From positions 1 through 64,000 of the forward strand of contig JBBRAY010000004.1 in the NCBI GenBank assembly GCA_038206355.1: a DNA stretch of 64,000 nucleotides, written 5' to 3'. The translations under genes were made by a program, and so were the position numbers. Below the pieces are notes generated by a model that worked only from the letters and a program-made list of their open reading frames with translations, was not told the origin of the DNA and did no database searches. This DNA is from JAPLDB01 sp038206355 (GTDB lineage Bacteria; Bacteroidota; Bacteroidia; AKYH767-A; 2013-40CM-41-45). Numbering within the stretch: the first letter of the stretch is position 1; every line of letters starts with the position of its first letter. Below are positions 1 through 7,087 of the stretch, piece after piece.

Positions 1-91
1 TTTCTGCAATTTCCGATAACGAAAACTCAAGATTCAGATAGACTTCTATTATCACTCGCTCTTGAAAAGTAAGCCTCTTATATTTCTCCAT
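1..91 (-). CDS. IS30-family transposase, N-terminal fragment
   Basis: Thirty codons are visible from an ATG at 91, reading MEKYKRLTFQERVIIEVYLN and then a segment ending in FSLSEIAE. This matches the N-terminal helix-turn-helix region of IS30-family transposases, where a conserved LT..ER..IE.....G.S...IA pattern recognises the element ends. The DDE catalytic domain lies outside the window. It would act in cut-and-paste or copy-out transposition of its own element. Length and integrity cannot be judged. Confidence 0.6.
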   Translation of the reverse strand, partial: MEKYKRLTFQERVIIEVYLNLEFSLSEIAE

Positions 92-139
92 ATCGCAACT
101 TAAGTTTTTTTTTTCGTTGCGTTAGAATCTTGAATCTAC
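1..139 (-). mobile_element. IS30-family insertion sequence, one end
   Basis: The element runs off the left edge of the window. It carries the start of an IS30-type transposase gene and, about 25 bases upstream of it, a terminal sequence ending near 139 (TTGAATCTAC on the + strand), which resembles the TGTAGATTCAA-type ends I recall for IS30 relatives. The other end is not visible, so the exact boundary and target duplication cannot be confirmed. A broken T9SS reading frame starts directly after the boundary, which supports an insertion there. Confidence 0.6.
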
Positions 140-140
140 C

Positions 141-323
141 ATTACAAATCCATTAAATGAAGAATCAACTCTCCAAATATTTAATAGTCTTGGAGAAATT
201 ATTTTCAATAAACAGTTCAATGCATTGAATGAAAGAATAGAAATTCAATATGTGCGTGGTATTTATTTTGTGAAAGTAAATACAAAAAAAAAGCAAATGG
301 TACGGAAATTAATTATTGAATGA
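141..323 (+). pseudogene. C-terminal T9SS sorting domain remnant of a truncated gene
   Basis: An open frame of 60 codons without a start begins right at the insertion sequence boundary and ends at a TGA at 321-323. It reads NPLNEESTLQIFNSLGEIIF and continues to RGIYFVKVNTKKKQ and RKLIIE. This is the typical type A sorting domain at the end of Bacteroidota proteins exported by the type IX secretion system. The rest of the protein is missing, so I read this as the tail of a secreted protein gene cut by the IS30-type element. Its original cargo function is unknown. Confidence 0.65.
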
Positions 324-451
324 AATTCATACTGGAGGAAAAGGCGGGTGATGCCAATAACATTAGGATTAAAAGAAAGAAAAAAGAAAGGTTTTGAGAG
401 GTAAACAATGGTTGTGCATCTCATAAACGGTTTCGGTTAACAAAAGAATGT

Positions 452-1915
452 ATGAAACAAATTTACTGCGAACTAAAAAGGCTCCTGCCTGAATCACTTA
501 CGATTAGATTATTTACAATTGTTTGTCTTCTGTGGTCACTGTGCCCTAAAGCACTTGCCCACAATTACGGCGCTACTAGGGATGATCACGGGTATCACTT
601 CACTCAAACCTCCGATGGCGGCTATATTATCTGCGGCGTTTATGAAGATTCGATACCACAACTTCATACTGAACTTTACGTCATTAAAACTGATATGAAT
701 GGAAGTATGCAATGGATTAAAATCTTTGCTGGTGATTCCGTTGGCAATACCGCAAATAGCATAAGCCAAACTAGCGATGGAGGATTCATTGTTGTTGCAA
801 CTTTCGGCTCCCCACTAGGATATCCGACGGCCTGGTTGCTTCGGCTAAGCGCGAATGGTGATAGTTTATGGTCGCGATTTTATCATCCAGATGCATGGTC
901 GAATTATGGATCATACTCTTTTGTTAAAGCGGATGGAAATTATGTAATTGGAATTGGTGGTGACGGCCTTCTTTGGGAAAACCCCTGGCATCTTTATGAA
1001 ACGGATACCAGCGGTGCAATATTAGATAGCGTAATCCTGAATCAGGATGGTTGGGGCGCTCCATCTGGAATTTTTCCTACTTCCGATGGAGGATTTGTTT
1101 CTGCTTCCACAAATATTATTACTTCCATTGATGCAATCCAAGTCGTTAAAGTTGATTCCAACTTACAGATCCTTTTTGATAAAAAGTTCGAAGACATAAA
1201 TGCAGCGCTTTATTACCAGGCAAATGGAGTCTGCGAATCAAAAGAAGGCGGTTATTTTGTTGCAGGACAAACAAATTTTTACAATTCACAAGGGTTGTTT
1301 GAATATTACTTAATGAAGCTTGATGCAAATGGAGATAGCCTTTGGTCGATCCATTTTGGAGATACCCTTATTAACAATTATCTTCTTAGCATTCGCGCAT
1401 TGCCGGATAGCGGCTTTCTGGTGACGGGTAGTAGTGATAGTGCAATGATTTTTCGGTTTGACAAAAACGGTAATCAAATCTGGGCTTATTCTTTAGGATC
1501 AACCGCATCAATACGGATCAACTTTATGGATTTGAATCTGCAAGGGGGCTTTATATTGGTTGGAGATACTATTGATGCCTATGGCCATATGAATGCCTGG
1601 TTTGCCTCAACTGACACGGCCGGCAATATTCTCACGTCCACAAATTTTATCTTGCCACAAACCCACTCACTTAACATCTTTCCTAACCCAACCACCGCGC
1701 GGGCGAATATTACCTTCACCCTTTCGGCATCAGAGCGAGTTAGAGCCGATATACTTGATGCTAAAGGTGTTCTCAGGCAAACAGTTTGTGATCAGGTAAT
1801 GGGTACAGGAACTCACACAGTAAACTGGCCCGGAACACTTGCTTCCGGAACTTATTATGTAAGGTTACAGGTAGGGACAAATTTCTCTACTTTTCCACTA
1901 ATTATTCAAAAGTAA
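452..1915 (+). CDS. Secreted repeat protein with T9SS sorting domain
   Basis: This 487-residue protein has a signal peptide (hydrophobic core about residues 18-34, likely cleavage after ALA near 36). Its body carries spaced repeats of the TSDGG(Y/F) type (TSDGGYIICG, TSDGGFIVVA, TSDGGFVSAS, KEGGYFVAG) and several NGDSLW motifs, as in beta-propeller-like secreted Bacteroidota proteins. The last 82 residues, from SLNIFPNP near 406, form a type A sorting domain. It is therefore expected on the cell surface or released through the type IX secretion system. No catalytic motif is visible and the ligand is unknown. It lies 128 bases after the broken T9SS frame. Confidence 0.85.
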   Translation: MKQIYCELKRLLPESLTIRLFTIVCLLWSLCPKALAHNYGATRDDHGYHFTQTSDGGYIICGVYEDSIPQLHTELYVIKTDMNGSMQWIKIFAGDSVGNTANSISQTSDGGFIVVATFGSPLGYPTAWLLRLSANGDSLWSRFYHPDAWSNYGSYSFVKADGNYVIGIGGDGLLWENPWHLYETDTSGAILDSVILNQDGWGAPSGIFPTSDGGFVSASTNIITSIDAIQVVKVDSNLQILFDKKFEDINAALYYQANGVCESKEGGYFVAGQTNFYNSQGLFEYYLMKLDANGDSLWSIHFGDTLINNYLLSIRALPDSGFLVTGSSDSAMIFRFDKNGNQIWAYSLGSTASIRINFMDLNLQGGFILVGDTIDAYGHMNAWFASTDTAGNILTSTNFILPQTHSLNIFPNPTTARANITFTLSASERVRADILDAKGVLRQTVCDQVMGTGTHTVNWPGTLASGTYYVRLQVGTNFSTFPLIIQK

Positions 1916-1937
1916 CTGCATTTTTAAAACTTTTGGC

Positions 1938-2474
1938 ATGTTAATAAAACTACCCGCTACAAGTATAGTTTTCCTCTTTCTGATTATGGCAAATCTATCG
2001 CACGCTCAACAAAACCCCATACCTAAAGATGCTTCATATTACCAGGCAAAAGGGTTTCAGACATTCGCCGAATTTAATTTTGCTATTAAATGTCCTTGCA
2101 GCTTGTCAGATGTGTCTCACCGAAGCCCCGGAGATAATGATTTGTCATATGGATGTGTTATGAATGAAAATTCAGACGCAAAGCTAATTATGTATCAGAT
2201 TTTGGTAAAGAAGATCCCGGCAGGTTATCAGGATGCCACTCCTGAAAAAAAGAAGGAAGTAGAGGAAAAGCTATTTTCAACTTTTGGAGGAAACAAAAAA
2301 ATCGTTTCTTTTAATAATGTAAATGCTGTAATAGTCAGCTACAGCAATAAAGGAATTACCGGCAAGGCAATGGCTTTTATTAAGAACGGTGCAACTTTTA
2401 CTTTTAACCTTATGACGAATGATGGGTTGGAAGAAAAATTTAATTCACTCACAAATAATATTAAATTCTTTTAA
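1938..2474 (+). CDS. Hypothetical exported protein
   Basis: The 178-residue product begins with a clear signal peptide (cleavage after SHA near residue 23), so it is probably periplasmic or secreted. The mature part has a CPC motif at about 52-54 and a third cysteine in YGC near 73, a lysine-rich stretch and a predicted alpha/beta pattern, but no family I recognise. It starts 22 bases after the T9SS gene and is followed after 12 bases by a small membrane protein, so the three may be co-transcribed. Function unknown. Confidence 0.7.
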   Translation: MLIKLPATSIVFLFLIMANLSHAQQNPIPKDASYYQAKGFQTFAEFNFAIKCPCSLSDVSHRSPGDNDLSYGCVMNENSDAKLIMYQILVKKIPAGYQDATPEKKKEVEEKLFSTFGGNKKIVSFNNVNAVIVSYSNKGITGKAMAFIKNGATFTFNLMTNDGLEEKFNSLTNNIKFF

Positions 2475-2486
2475 AATCGCAGCTGT

Positions 2487-2855
2487 ATGTCACAGAATCA
2501 CAGTAAGAGTTCAGGTAAGGGATGCTTAGTTTCAATTGGAATTACAATTTTGTTTGGAATTCTATTTTCTCAATTTTATGATGTTAATGAGAAAACCGAT
2601 TCCATGACAAACTCATCATGGCTTGTTTGTTCTGCTCTGTTCATAGGATGGATGTTCGCTCTCGTAAAGTTTGCAGGATCAGGTACAAATTTACCAACCA
2701 CTCCTGAGAGTAAAAACTATGCAAGTAATAGTTATCAGGATATTGATGATGAATTTAGAAGGGAGGACGAAAGGCTCATGGAAGATGGTAAAGATGCGGC
2801 GAGAGATTATGATCCCCGCGATCACATGGATATTGATGAAACTGATTTACGATGA
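2487..2855 (+). CDS. Small membrane protein, two transmembrane segments
   Basis: The 122-residue product has hydrophobic segments at about residues 14-31 and 45-63, followed by a hydrophilic and strongly acidic tail rich in D, E and R. It should sit in the inner membrane with the tail on one side. It closely follows the exported protein upstream and probably shares its transcript. I recognise no domain and cannot assign a function. Confidence 0.6.
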   Translation: MSQNHSKSSGKGCLVSIGITILFGILFSQFYDVNEKTDSMTNSSWLVCSALFIGWMFALVKFAGSGTNLPTTPESKNYASNSYQDIDDEFRREDERLMEDGKDAARDYDPRDHMDIDETDLR

Positions 2856-2877
2856 AGTCGAAATTCCGGATTAAATC

Positions 2878-3250
2878 ATGGGTATTCATTTTAAATATTC
2901 ATGTCCAATTTGTGATTAAGAATTCGAAGGTAGCGGCCACAATGATTACGGAATGTTTGGTCATGTGTATGACACATACAACTGCGCGGATTGCAAGAAA
3001 ACGTTCGATTTCTATGTAGAAACCATAACACCAGAGTATATATATTGAGATCCCGTTGCCTCGCACCTTCTGGATGAAAGTTTTTTGCAGGAAAACAAAA
3101 TACGCCAGGAATTACATTCACCATCGGGTTCAAGAGGAAGCTATTGAATGTGTTTTCTGTAAGAGCATCAAGGTTGCAAAGTGGGAATACAAGTGTCCGC
3201 TTTGCGGATGTAAAATGCAAAACAGGGGGATTGTTACACTTTGGGATTGA
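2878..3250 (+). pseudogene. Decayed zinc-ribbon protein gene
   Basis: Reading from the ATG at 2878 gives a zinc-binding protein broken by TAA at 2917, TGA at 3046 and a frameshift shortly before 3145, where the first frame meets another TGA. The open frame then continues to a stop at 3248-3250. Four cysteine pairs survive: CPIC, CADC, CVFC and CPLCGC. They would build two zinc ribbons. The conserved order across frames argues for one former gene of about 120 residues. It could have been a small nucleic-acid-binding or adaptor protein. Two stops plus a shift make sequencing error an unlikely sole cause. Confidence 0.55.
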
Positions 3251-3309
3251 AGTGATGCGCGATATTTAAAATGACTATAGCTCCTATTCAGCGTATTTGA
3301 TATTCCCCA

Positions 3310-3873
3310 TTGACCATGCGAAAAGATCAATTGGAAATTATTCTTGAAACTTTTATTAAGAATCGCTTTGACCCAAAGAATGAAACTGAAATTCCAACCA
3401 GCAGTGGAAACTACATTTTGTGCTTGAGAACCCAATGCAATTTACCTAGCAGAAGGATTCTTCCAACATTTAAACTATTAGATGACCATCGAGTAATATA
3501 CACCGGTGTTGCAAGCGGAAGTTTGCATGATCGGGATTATAAGCAGCATTTTACAGGAAATAATGCCGGCCGATCAACACTCCGAAAAAGTCTGGGTGTT
3601 CTATTTGGATATAAACAGATCGCGAGGGACAGAGATCCTAATAGTAGGAAAACAAAGTTTAGTGCAACCGATGAACGTAAGTTATCTGAATGGATGAAAG
3701 AGAATTTAATTTTATACTTCCTTCCAACCACTAATTATGAAAAGCTTGAGCCCATTTTGATAGACCACTTCAATCCCCCCCTAAATTTAAAGGGCAATCA
3801 CAATAGGATCAATCAGGAGTTTAGGCGAAGATTGTCGGACTTACGAGGTAAAAAATCTGAAAATAATTTTTAA
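3310..3873 (+). CDS. GIY-YIG superfamily protein
   Basis: The 187-residue product contains a GIY-YIG-like core: GNYILCL for the first strand (about residues 33-39) and VIYTGVASGSLHDRDYKQHF for the second strand and following helix, then a K/R-rich segment and a glutamate-containing helix. GIY-YIG domains are small metal-dependent nuclease folds found in repair enzymes, restriction enzymes and mobile endonucleases. Here the first tyrosine element is GNY and the second is YTG, so the match is divergent. The second half (DHFNPPLNLKGNHN) resembles uncharacterised Bacteroidota family members. The gene stands alone in the accessory region. Whether it cuts DNA is unknown. Confidence 0.6.
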   Translation: MTMRKDQLEIILETFIKNRFDPKNETEIPTSSGNYILCLRTQCNLPSRRILPTFKLLDDHRVIYTGVASGSLHDRDYKQHFTGNNAGRSTLRKSLGVLFGYKQIARDRDPNSRKTKFSATDERKLSEWMKENLILYFLPTTNYEKLEPILIDHFNPPLNLKGNHNRINQEFRRRLSDLRGKKSENNF

Positions 3874-4085
3874 AAAAGGCTGCCACTCAAAAACCGCAAA
3901 GGCGTTGCATCTAAAAAGTCGAGACGGCGCACTGTGCATACTCTTGAGACACCCACAGACACTTCTGGGTGTATTCTAAGTTCAGGATGTATAGTTACAA
4001 TTTGTTTGGCGTTGATCCTGCTGGGTGTTTTAATCTATATAGCGATAACAGATGGATGACTATTCCGTCGAGATTTTGTATGTCT

Positions 4086-4120
4086 TTTACTCCGCATACG
4101 TATTTTGACGGCAATCTAAG
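4086..4120 (+). repeat. Left copy of imperfect direct repeat
   Basis: The segment reads TTTACtCC-GCAtACGTAtTTTGACgGCaATC-TAAG (capitals match the right copy at 6839-6875, hyphens are gaps). About 28 of 35 positions agree. The two copies bracket the four-gene minus-strand operon. They could be the ends of an integrated cassette, although the divergence means an old event or chance. Confidence 0.4.
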
Positions 4121-4786
4121 TTACTTCTTGTGTACTTCAAGTCCAATCAATTGACGGAAATCGTCCTCTAGCTGTGTTAAAGCAGGTTGTATTTTTTCTT
4201 GAACTCTCTTTCCAGCTTCAATAGCTTTTTCATAAGTCATTTTATCTCGAATATTAAAGGTTCGCCCGAAGGTATAATCATTGTAGCTGCTGAAATATTC
4301 ATTTCGGATACTGTCAAGCTTGTCTACCGTTACCTGTGGAAAAAATATGGAATGGTCTTGATAAAAAAGAAAGAAGTCATTATAGCTATCTCCTGCGCGT
4401 TTCATTCTGTCTATTTCCTCTTGTTCTCCATCCTTGACAATAGGTTTCATGAACAAGGTCATTTCTCGCATTTCCCGATTTAATTTAACAAGCTTTTTGT
4501 GTAAGTCTGAGATTGTCGTAAGTTGCTTCTCGTAAATCTGAGTAGCCTTATAATTCTGTAAGTTAAGTTCGGAGCGGTACAACTCAATTTTAGAATCAAG
4601 CGTGGATTGGAATTCTCTTGTCTTGTGATCGAGTTCAGTTTTATAAAACTCAAATTTTCTATCGGCGGATTTGGAAATCAAATGCTGAATAAACCACGCA
4701 GCAAGAGCAAAAATACCAAGATCACGAAGTAAGTATATTATTTCCATTAATCCATCATAATATAGAAATGCTCTATATGCGAGCAC
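4121..4786 (-). CDS. Membrane-anchored coiled-coil protein
   Basis: The product of up to 221 residues has one N-terminal transmembrane segment (IIYLLRDLGIFALAAWFIQ) and then a long charged helical region, about residues 40-130, typical of a coiled coil. The start at residue 14 (MEIIYLL, position 4747) fits a membrane anchor better than the annotated first methionine. It is the last gene of the HNH-HEPN operon, 25 bases after the 105-residue protein. Such anchored helical proteins are common partners in defence-type operons, but nothing in the sequence proves that role. Function unknown. Confidence 0.65.
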   Translation of the reverse strand: MLAYRAFLYYDGLMEIIYLLRDLGIFALAAWFIQHLISKSADRKFEFYKTELDHKTREFQSTLDSKIELYRSELNLQNYKATQIYEKQLTTISDLHKKLVKLNREMREMTLFMKPIVKDGEQEEIDRMKRAGDSYNDFFLFYQDHSIFFPQVTVDKLDSIRNEYFSSYNDYTFGRTFNIRDKMTYEKAIEAGKRVQEKIQPALTQLEDDFRQLIGLEVHKK

Positions 4787-4811
4787 ATTTCGAAAGTAAT
4801 CGAGCTATTAT

Positions 4812-5129
4812 TTAGGCGGACTTTCTTTGCACCTGATGGATTTCACCAGAGTCGCAATGGAGTTCTTCCTGATCAGTAAAAACTCGGATAGAAAAGATTT
4901 TTCTACGAGCTTCTTCTGTCATTGTATGGAACATCACGTCAGTAAAAAAATCAATGGCTTCAAAACAGTCGCCTTCATCAATCCAATTAGCTTTCAGATC
5001 AAAAAAATAGGAGGTACTGGAATCACCGGGATAAGCTTCATTTAGGCAATATTCTTTCACTGGCTTCGTCAGCTCATTACATCTGTTCAAAAAATGTTGA
5101 ATCTCTTTTTTTAATTCGCTCTTATCCAT
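4812..5129 (-). CDS. Small acidic protein translationally coupled to HEPN gene
   Basis: The 105-residue product overlaps the end of the HEPN gene by 19 bases, so the two are probably translated together and may act as a pair. It is rich in acidic and aromatic residues with no signal peptide or membrane segment. It does not show the GSxxxGxxxxxSDxD signature of the nucleotidyltransferases that normally accompany HEPN proteins. It may be an unrecognised partner or antitoxin, which is inference from position only. Confidence 0.6.
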   Translation of the reverse strand: MDKSELKKEIQHFLNRCNELTKPVKEYCLNEAYPGDSSTSYFFDLKANWIDEGDCFEAIDFFTDVMFHTMTEEARRKIFSIRVFTDQEELHCDSGEIHQVQRKSA

Positions 5130-5575
5130 TCAAGAATTCCCTTCTTATCTATTAGTAATTCCAACAGTTTTTTGCATTCTGATTCTCCCATCGAACCGCA
5201 AGGCATATATCTCCATTGCTCAGACCATTTCTGAAAAAACAGAGAATTACTCAATGACAAAGATACGTTTTCTTGTCGTGCCTTGTCAATATCAAATTGT
5301 TCCTTCAAGCCTGATAGGATCAGCAAGGTGAACAAATTGTGGGTTTTTATCACACTTCTTATGCTGGCCACGCCGTCGATACCTTTTAATCCCTTTTCAT
5401 CGCTTGTAAACAGGTTAGGAACACCAAGCTTTCTAGCAATTTTCGCCTTTAATGCTAGCTCAACGGAATAACCTGATAAATAAAAAGCTCCATCGTACTT
5501 ATTGTTGTCGAATAGGATTCTTGCCTCTTCTAATCTTTCATTTGACAGCTTCTCAATCTCTTCTGGAGTTTCCAT
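5111..5575 (-). CDS. HEPN-domain protein
   Basis: The 154-residue helical protein contains the stretch KYDGAFYLSGYSVELALKAK (about residues 26-45), a hallmark of HEPN proteins of the type found beside nucleotidyltransferases, and a THNLFTLL segment matching the usual THDL motif. HEPN domains bind or cut RNA, or act as the toxin in toxin-antitoxin pairs. A string RSVIKTH fits an Rx5H spacing, but the residue after R is S rather than the usual polar N, D or H, so catalytic competence is uncertain. It is the second gene of a four-gene operon, starting 15 bases after the extended frame of the HNH-like gene. Confidence 0.75.
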   Translation of the reverse strand: METPEEIEKLSNERLEEARILFDNNKYDGAFYLSGYSVELALKAKIARKLGVPNLFTSDEKGLKGIDGVASIRSVIKTHNLFTLLILSGLKEQFDIDKARQENVSLSLSNSLFFQKWSEQWRYMPCGSMGESECKKLLELLIDKKGILEWIRAN

Positions 5576-5590
5576 GTCTGCGTAAAAAAA

Positions 5591-5880
5591 TTAAATATTT
5601 ATCGAATTACCAAATGGTGCTACTCCATTTGAAACGTGACATTGCATTTTTATCAACCAATCTATTTTTGATGGAGACGAAAAATACACAAGAAGCAGCC
5701 GACAGTTTGTAGGTATCGGAACTTGAAAATAAGGAAATTGTTTTAAACTAGTCATGAACTCCCCTTGCTCATTTACGAGGTCTGAAAGTTTAATTGAAAA
5801 ATTCTCCAGATACCCCATTGATTTTCCGTCATTAGCATCCATATAAAACCTGATTCTCAAAAATATTTCCCAATAAAAAT
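5591..5880 (-). other. Out-of-frame C-terminal extension of the HNH-like gene
   Basis: After the G run the neighbouring frame stays open for 96 codons, starting DFYWEIFLRIRFYMDANDGK and ending FGNSINI at a stop at 5591. It looks like ordinary globular protein. With 9 (or 12) G instead of 10 it would be fused to the upstream gene, giving about 397 residues. The long form would end 15 bases before the HEPN start, which is normal operon spacing, while the short form leaves a gap of about 256 bases. This suggests the long form is the ancestral product. Confidence 0.55.
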
Positions 5881-6785
5881 CCCCCCCCCCGTAGAACTTC
5901 AAGATCATGCAGGACAAAATACTCTGGTACATTCCATTTACTGCTCAGTTCGAGAACATTATTGGAATTGGAGAAGGTATGATGATCGGAAAAATAATCA
6001 TTTGTCCTTATTGATTTGAGTAATACAGTCTTCATCCAATTGTCGGGTAGATAATAAATATTAAGTTTTCCATCCGACTGCAAACAATCATCTAATACTG
6101 CTTTTTTAATTTTCTCTGAAAAGTAAAGTTCAAATACATATCCGTCTGAAAAGAAAGTTAAGTTGCTGCCTCCATAACGAATATGTGTCAAAGGTCTGAT
6201 GTAGACATAGTCTGGCGGATAGTTTTCAATAATTTTGGCAACTTGAAAAACAATTGGAAATTCTTCTGGTGCTCCCGCATCACCGACTAAGATCATTTTT
6301 CTTAATTTTTCACTAACATAGCCGTCTAAAGATATGATTTCTAAAACAAATTTTTTTGAAATACTTGCGCGCCAGAAGATTGAAAGAATGAATAATTTTA
6401 ATTTCGAGTAATCAATTCCAGAGCAAGATATTAGACGAAGCCCATCGCTTCTGACAAGATCCTCGCAAGTTACCTTTTCATAAAGTATACTCTTGCCATA
6501 GTACTCATATTTTTTAATAATATCCTCACACTCTTCGCAAAAGATATAACTTTCATGATTACCCTTTTGCAACCAACCCTGTTGATCTTGATCTAATTCC
6601 GGGTTGAACAGCTCTTCCCCCGTGTCTAGTAGAAAGAATTTATGAGTTGGGTTATGTATTTGGTAGTACAGACCCGACTTTCTATAAAGGAATTCTGGTA
6701 CGATATGAGAGTCTCGTAGCAATTTTTTTTCCCGTACGCATAATTTACAAGTGCCCAATTTCATAATGATCCCATTTTTATTCAA
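5832..6785 (-). CDS. Treble-clef/HNH-like protein, frame interrupted by poly-G
   Basis: The visible frame gives 317 residues. Near the N-terminus (from about residue 12) it has CKLC, then SHIVPEFLYR, and later FCEECEDIIKKYE. This CxxC...SHIxP...CxxC arrangement is that of a treble-clef zinc fold related to HNH nucleases. The middle part is not recognised. At codons 299-302 the gene runs into ten G and ends 15 codons beyond them. Deleting one G would extend it into the adjacent frame (to 5591). The likely start could also be residue 8 (MKLGTCKLC). It is the first gene of an operon with HEPN, a small partner and a membrane coiled-coil protein. A nuclease or sensor role in defence is possible but not shown. 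Confidence 0.65.
   Translation of the reverse strand: MNKNGIIMKLGTCKLCVREKKLLRDSHIVPEFLYRKSGLYYQIHNPTHKFFLLDTGEELFNPELDQDQQGWLQKGNHESYIFCEECEDIIKKYEYYGKSILYEKVTCEDLVRSDGLRLISCSGIDYSKLKLFILSIFWRASISKKFVLEIISLDGYVSEKLRKMILVGDAGAPEEFPIVFQVAKIIENYPPDYVYIRPLTHIRYGGSNLTFFSDGYVFELYFSEKIKKAVLDDCLQSDGKLNIYYLPDNWMKTVLLKSIRTNDYFSDHHTFSNSNNVLELSSKWNVPEYFVLHDLEVLRGGGFLLGNIFENQVLYGC
5881..5890 (-). repeat. Ten-G homopolymer inside coding sequence
   Basis: Ten consecutive C on the + strand (G on the coding strand) lie in codons 299-302 of the HNH-like gene. Runs of this length change length by slipped-strand mispairing. Nine G would join the two open frames, ten separates them. It may be a phase-variation tract or a base-calling error. 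Confidence 0.7.
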
Positions 6786-6838
6786 GCCTTGTAAAAAAAC
6801 AAAAAATTATAATGCTTGACTGTCCCGATCATATTATC

Positions 6839-6875
6839 TTTACCCCCGCAAACGTACTTTGACAGCGATCATAAG
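6839..6875 (+). repeat. Right copy of imperfect direct repeat
   Basis: This is the partner of 4086-4120, with the shared core CGCAnACGTAnTTTGACnGC and a following ATC.TAAG. It lies about 50 bases upstream of the HNH-like gene, so the pair flanks the operon of four minus-strand genes. Confidence 0.4.
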
Positions 6876-6956
6876 ATAGCAGTTGGCCGGGCATTTTCAG
6901 GAGTCCCCTAAAAGGATACCTACGCTGCGGTACTGTCTGAATCCCTTATCAATCAA

Positions 6957-6994
6957 GCCTTACGGCGGCGGGTTGCAATCCCGCCCTCTCCGCA
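6957..6994 (+). pseudogene. tRNA-Ser-like 3' fragment
   Basis: GCC-TTAC-GGC can form a variable-arm hairpin. It is followed by a five-pair T-arm-like stem (GCGGG, loop TTGCAAT, CCCGC) and then CCTCTCC plus G, the usual 3' acceptor strand of tRNA-Ser with acceptor GGAGAGG. The 5' half with GGAGAGG is absent, and the T loop has GC where CG or CA is expected. It is therefore not a working tRNA. Fragments of this kind are left when an element integrates at a tRNA 3' end. Confidence 0.35.
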
Positions 6995-7087
6995 GAATAA
7001 ATCAAACGAACTCCCGTATGGCGGTAGTTTTTGTTTTTAGGAGAGCCGGGAAATAAAAAAATTTGTAGATAATATTGCCCACTTTTT

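Larger units (their letters stand above)
6786..7087. other. Intergenic boundary between accessory operon and Moco operon
   Basis: This stretch of 302 bases contains the right copy of the direct repeat, a tRNA-Ser-like 3' fragment, and a partial inverted pair (CTCCCGTATGGCGG and GGAGAGCCGGG regions) near 7010-7050. I see no open reading frame with coding character. The promoter of the accessory operon should lie at its left end, but no good TAnnTTTG box stands out. Confidence 0.5.

Noticed and set aside
3969..4154. 61-codon + strand frame
   Set aside because: It overlaps the end of the membrane coiled-coil gene on the other strand, has no start context and no protein-like pattern.
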